The notes beneath the pieces are model-generated. The model was not told the origin of the DNA, searched no databases, and worked only from the letters and a program-made list of their open reading frames with translations. From Pseudomonas sp. TCU-HL1 (lineage in GTDB: Bacteria; Pseudomonadota; Gammaproteobacteria; Pseudomonadales; Pseudomonadaceae), in the NCBI RefSeq assembly GCF_001708505.1, contig NZ_CP015992.1, positions 1,302,001-1,366,000 on the forward strand: a DNA stretch of 64,000 bases. Reading direction: 5' to 3'. Positions 60,702 through 64,000 of this stretch are shown piece after piece. The position numbers were made by a program, and so were the translations under genes. Position 1 is the stretch's first letter, and every line of letters starts with the position of its first letter.

Positions 60702-62063
60702 TCATAGGCTGCTCATCTGGGTAGCCGGCGCGGGAGCGCCGCGTGTGTCGCGCTCTTCGCGCAGCAGTTGCGCGGCGCGGGCGCGTTCGGCCGGCGGCAG
60801 TTGCTGTTCCACGCGTTGCGCCAGTTCCAGGGCCTGCGGGGTGTTCTTGGGCAGGGCCAGTTGGCTGAAGACGTAGGCGTTGACCAGGTTCGGCTGAATG
60901 CCCTTGCCCTGGGCGTACATCTGGCCAAGGGCGAAGTCGGCGTTGATCTGGCCGTTGCGGGCGGCACTGAGCAGGTGGTCCAGCGCTTTGTCCGGGGCGA
61001 TATCGCCCAGGTAGCCGCGCAGGTAGATCTGGCCCAGCAGGTAGTTGGCGGTGGGTTCGGTGGGGGCGGCCTTGAGCAGGTGCTCCTCGGCCTTCTTCGG
61101 GTCCAGGGGTACCAGCTTGCCTTCGTAGTAGAGGCGGCCCAGCAGCAGCTCGGCGCGGGGCTGCGAGGCGGCGCGGCCTTTCTCCAGGTAGCCCAGCATC
61201 TGCTCGGTGTCGCCCTGGCCCGGGTATTCGTAGATCAGCTTGGCCAGGCTCACCCAGGCGGCCGGGTAAGCGGGCACCAGCGCTTCCAGCAGTTCCTTGG
61301 CCTTGTCGTCGTCCGGCTTGCCAATGTCGGCGTCAGCCAGGACCTGGGCCACCGATTCCACGCGCTGGGCGGGGATACGACCGGCACGGTGGCCGGCCAT
61401 CAGGCCATCCAGCAACTTCTGCTGGGCATCGGCCTTGCCTTGCTTCTGGTAGACGGTGGCCAGTTCGACGTAGCAGACGTCGGCAAGCGACAGGTTGGCG
61501 GTACAGATGCGCTCGATCTCGGCCAGGTGCTGATCGTAGGTGCCCTGGGTGCGATAGAAGAGAATCTGCGCCAGCTCCGCCTGTGTGTGGCCCTCGACGC
61601 GCCACTGGGCGATGCGCGCCGGCACGTTCACCGACGGGAAGTCCTGCGGGTATTGCAGGTAGAGCATCACCAGCGGCAGCAGGCTGCTTTCTTCACCGGC
61701 TTCGAAGGATTCCTCCAGCAGTTGCGCGGTTTCGCGGCGCTCTGCCTGGCTCAGCTCGGTCTTGCGCGCCAGCAGCTTGCCGAGGCGGGCCTTGGCGCGG
61801 GGCGACTGGTCCATGGCCTGGCGATAGGTCTGCTCGGCCTTCTGCAACTGCTCGGGGTCGCCGCTGGCCACCTGCAAGTCGGCCAGGCCGACCGCGGCAT
61901 CGGCATAGCCGAGCTCGGCCAGTTGACGGAAGTTCTGCTCGGCGGTGCTGTTGTCACCGCGTTTCAACGCTTCGCGGGCGAGGCGTTCGTCGGGCAGTCC
62001 GGCGCAGCCGGCCAGGGCGATTGCCGCGGCCAGCAGCAGGACGGGAGTGGCGTGATGGGCCAT
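60702..62063 (-). CDS. algK: Alginate TPR lipoprotein AlgK
   Basis: A 453-residue outer membrane lipoprotein (lipobox ALAGCAG) built of TPR/Sel1-like repeats (ALKRGDNSTAEQNFRQLAEL, NYLLGQIYLRGYLGDIAPDK, NADFALGQMYAQGKGIQPNL). It assists AlgE localisation and bridges the secretion complex. Start ATG 62063. Confidence 0.96.
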   Translation of the reverse strand: MAHHATPVLLLAAAIALAGCAGLPDERLAREALKRGDNSTAEQNFRQLAELGYADAAVGLADLQVASGDPEQLQKAEQTYRQAMDQSPRAKARLGKLLARKTELSQAERRETAQLLEESFEAGEESSLLPLVMLYLQYPQDFPSVNVPARIAQWRVEGHTQAELAQILFYRTQGTYDQHLAEIERICTANLSLADVCYVELATVYQKQGKADAQQKLLDGLMAGHRAGRIPAQRVESVAQVLADADIGKPDDDKAKELLEALVPAYPAAWVSLAKLIYEYPGQGDTEQMLGYLEKGRAASQPRAELLLGRLYYEGKLVPLDPKKAEEHLLKAAPTEPTANYLLGQIYLRGYLGDIAPDKALDHLLSAARNGQINADFALGQMYAQGKGIQPNLVNAYVFSQLALPKNTPQALELAQRVEQQLPPAERARAAQLLREERDTRGAPAPATQMSSL

Positions 62064-62076
62064 GGCTGTGCCCTCC

Positions 62077-63237
62077 TCAGAAGCCTGCCGCCAGGGCACG
62101 GTCGATCAGCCAGTCGAGGGACGGGCCGCGATCGATGCTGACGTCCACCGGCTGGCCGGCGAGGTTGCTGGGCAGCGGCTCGTCGGGCTGGATGGTGGCG
62201 CGGATGTCGGCGGACATGCTGCCGTCATGCAGGTTGCTGCTGAGGATCTTGCCGTGGCGCGCCTGGTCTTCGCCGGCCACCTGGAAGGTGACGCGTGCCC
62301 CCGGCTTGGCCTGGGCAATGTTGCGGAAGGGGAAGCGCGCCTGCACGGTGGCGAGGCTGTCCTGGGGCACCAACTCGAAGATCACGTCGCCCTTGCTGGC
62401 GAACTGGCCGTCGGCGACGAGCTGACGGGCGATCTTGCAGTTGCAGGGGCTGGTGAGGGTGCCCTTCATCTGCTTGCCGAACAGTTCCTCGACGTTTTTC
62501 GGCGTGAGCTGGTCGTCGGTCAGGTGGCCCTTGAGCATCTCCAGCATGGTGGCGCTGAAGGAGGCGATGGGGGCGCCTTTCTCCACGCTCGCATCCGGTC
62601 CCACCAGGCTCTGCACGGTGCCTTCTCGGGGCATGGTGACCTGCATGGACGGCACCGCCACCATGGCCGAGTCGGCGTGGGTGACGAAGTAGAGGCCGTA
62701 GAGGGAATTGAGAATGTAGGCGAAGGCGCCGACGCCGACGCCGAAGATGCCGGTACTGAAGGTCACGGCCTTCAGGCGGGCCAGGGGGCCCATGCCGCCA
62801 CCGGCGCCGCCCTTGCGCGGCTTGGTGAAGTTCTCACGTTGCAGGGTATTGAGCAGGTCGCCCGCGCTGACCAGTTCGCCCGAGAGGTGGGCGCTGATCA
62901 GGTAGCGCAGGGTGGCGATGTCTCGTGGCTGCAAGCTGTGGAAAACGCAGCCGACGCGTTCGTGGCGAGCATCCACCGCACGCACCTGGAACTCGATGTC
63001 CAGGCCCAGGCTGAGGCCGTCGATCTGGAACATCAGGCGGCCCTTGTGATGGTCGCCAACGTTGGCGCTGGAGCGCCCGGCGGTGAAGGCGAAGCCACCG
63101 GCGGAGACGTCCAGCAGCGATGCCTCGAAGCGCTCGCCACGGGCGATGTAGCGGATCTTGCCGGGGATTTTCACCCGCGCGTGCTGGCGCTGGGCTTCGG
63201 ACTCATGCACCACATTGAGATTGACGGCTGTATTCAT
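62077..63237 (-). CDS. alg44: Alginate co-polymerase / c-di-GMP receptor Alg44
   Basis: A 386-residue inner-membrane protein. The N-terminal PilZ domain has RxxxR in RQHARVKIPGKIRYIA and DVSAGGFAF for c-di-GMP; one TM (FSTGIFGVGVGAFAYILNSL); then a periplasmic HlyD-like domain (MPREGTVQSLVGPDASVEKG). It activates Alg8 on binding c-di-GMP. Start MNTAVNLNVVHES at 63237 as in P. aeruginosa; the longer frame to 63270 overlaps alg8. Confidence 0.97.
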   Translation of the reverse strand: MNTAVNLNVVHESEAQRQHARVKIPGKIRYIARGERFEASLLDVSAGGFAFTAGRSSANVGDHHKGRLMFQIDGLSLGLDIEFQVRAVDARHERVGCVFHSLQPRDIATLRYLISAHLSGELVSAGDLLNTLQRENFTKPRKGGAGGGMGPLARLKAVTFSTGIFGVGVGAFAYILNSLYGLYFVTHADSAMVAVPSMQVTMPREGTVQSLVGPDASVEKGAPIASFSATMLEMLKGHLTDDQLTPKNVEELFGKQMKGTLTSPCNCKIARQLVADGQFASKGDVIFELVPQDSLATVQARFPFRNIAQAKPGARVTFQVAGEDQARHGKILSSNLHDGSMSADIRATIQPDEPLPSNLAGQPVDVSIDRGPSLDWLIDRALAAGF

Positions 63238-63266
63238 GGCTTCGATTCCTGTCAGGTTCCTTGTGC

Positions 63267-64000
63267 TCACACGATCGCCAGCAGCGTGGCGATGAATACG
63301 CTGGTTGCGGAAAAGGTCATGGCGCGTGAGGACCAGGTGTTGAACCAGCGCGAGAAGCTGGCGAGGTCACGGTTGAGCTTGGTGTTCTGGCGGGTCCAGG
63401 ACTGCTGGTCGAGGCGGAAGAAGACGTAGATCTTCACCAGCGCCCCGACGATCTGGTTGTAATAGAGGATCAAGGGATAGGCCGGCCCGATCCGGTGGCC
63501 GCTGATGCTCAGGAGCAACGTCAGGACCAGCCGGGTGAGGCCGATCCACAGCAGGTACACCAGCAGGTAGGCGATGCTGTACTTCAGGCTGGCGATGATC
63601 GCCACGGCCAGGCCCAGCAGGCAGGTCCACATCGAGGCGCGCTGGTCTGACAGCACCACGGTGGTGAACCAGCCGAGGCGGCGGGGCCCCAGCGCCAGGG
63701 CGCGGGAGTTCTGCCGCAGGTTGTTGCCGTACCAGCGGAACATCAGCTTGCGGCTGGCCTTGATGAAGCTCTTCTCCGGTGGGTGCTCGACCGTGTTGAT
63801 GGCGGCATCCGGCACGTAGAAGGTGTCGTAGCCCAGGCGCATCAGGCTGTACCAGCTGGACTTGTCGTCACCGGTGAGGAACTGGAAACGACCCAGGCGC
63901 CAGTGGTCCAGGTGATCGCTTTCCACATCGGCGATGAAGTCCGGGTCGGTTACCACCTGGGCACGAAACACCGACATGCGACCGGTCATGGTCAGCACGC
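63267..64000 (-). CDS. alg8: Alginate polymerase Alg8, 3' part (5' end outside window)
   Basis: Family 2 glycosyltransferase that polymerises mannuronate. The last ~243 residues are present, with TGDDKSSWYSL (the TED-like catalytic base region), the QxxRW-related FRWYGNNLRQN, and C-terminal TM helices (LLGLAVAIIASLKYSIAYLL). The gene runs off the right edge; algD would follow upstream. Confidence 0.96.
   Translation of the reverse strand, partial: VLTMTGRMSVFRAQVVTDPDFIADVESDHLDHWRLGRFQFLTGDDKSSWYSLMRLGYDTFYVPDAAINTVEHPPEKSFIKASRKLMFRWYGNNLRQNSRALALGPRRLGWFTTVVLSDQRASMWTCLLGLAVAIIASLKYSIAYLLVYLLWIGLTRLVLTLLLSISGHRIGPAYPLILYYNQIVGALVKIYVFFRLDQQSWTRQNTKLNRDLASFSRWFNTWSSRAMTFSATSVFIATLLAIV

Overview
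The window is high-GC gammaproteobacterial chromosome from a Pseudomonas of the P. aeruginosa lineage. This rests on guaB-guaA, multicopper oxidase, tadA deaminase, mltF, purL and the full alginate operon, all closely matching Pseudomonas proteins I recognise. No tRNA, rRNA or CRISPR array was seen.

Layout. (1) 1-2787: 3' part of guaB, then guaA. (2) 2773-35238: a 32.5-kb genomic island inserted at the 3' end of guaA. A 17-bp direct repeat (atcgagtgggagtgatg) lies at both ends, a tyrosine integrase sits just inside the left end, and the presumed original guaA terminator is stranded beyond the right end. (3) 35239-44657: conserved backbone (intradiol dioxygenase-like protein, multicopper oxidase, tadA, mltF, purL, a CDGSH protein, a NIF3-like protein). 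(4) 44658-49735: small accessory genes (AraC regulator, EamA exporter, cupin, GNAT, membrane proteins, SDR). (5) 49855-64000: the alginate operon on the minus strand, algA-algF-algJ-algI-algL-algX-algG-algE-algK-alg44-alg8; alg8 runs off the window and algD lies outside.

The island is a mosaic. Its left part holds a HicA-like/HTH gene pair, an AlpA-like regulator, a DUF5623-like protein, and a two-gene unit of a 672-aa helical protein plus a small PD-(D/E)xK-like nuclease, a candidate defence unit. Next comes a decayed Tn4371-like ICE segment: parA with a frameshift and a stop, an intact small parB-like gene, a broken traF, three iteron-like repeats, an ardA 3' fragment and an IS1182-type transposase fragment. 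The right two thirds is an atypical Tad (Flp) pilus locus: pilin, CpaB/RcpC, OmpA-like lipoprotein, RcpA secretin, TadD-like lipoprotein, TadA, TadB, TadC and a large cysteine-containing pilin-like protein. It comes with its own signalling module: a PhnD-like binding protein, a hybrid kinase with Hpt, a sigma-54 response regulator, a CHASE hybrid kinase, and a REC-EAL phosphodiesterase.

The most interesting signal is that five transcription starts in the Tad/signalling region each carry a sigma-54 -24/-12 motif, with a shared element (TTCGCAAAATGCAAMGCAA-like) about 55-160 bp upstream. This suggests that the island's own enhancer-binding regulator controls both the sensory genes and the pilus genes, a self-contained mobile surface-attachment regulon.
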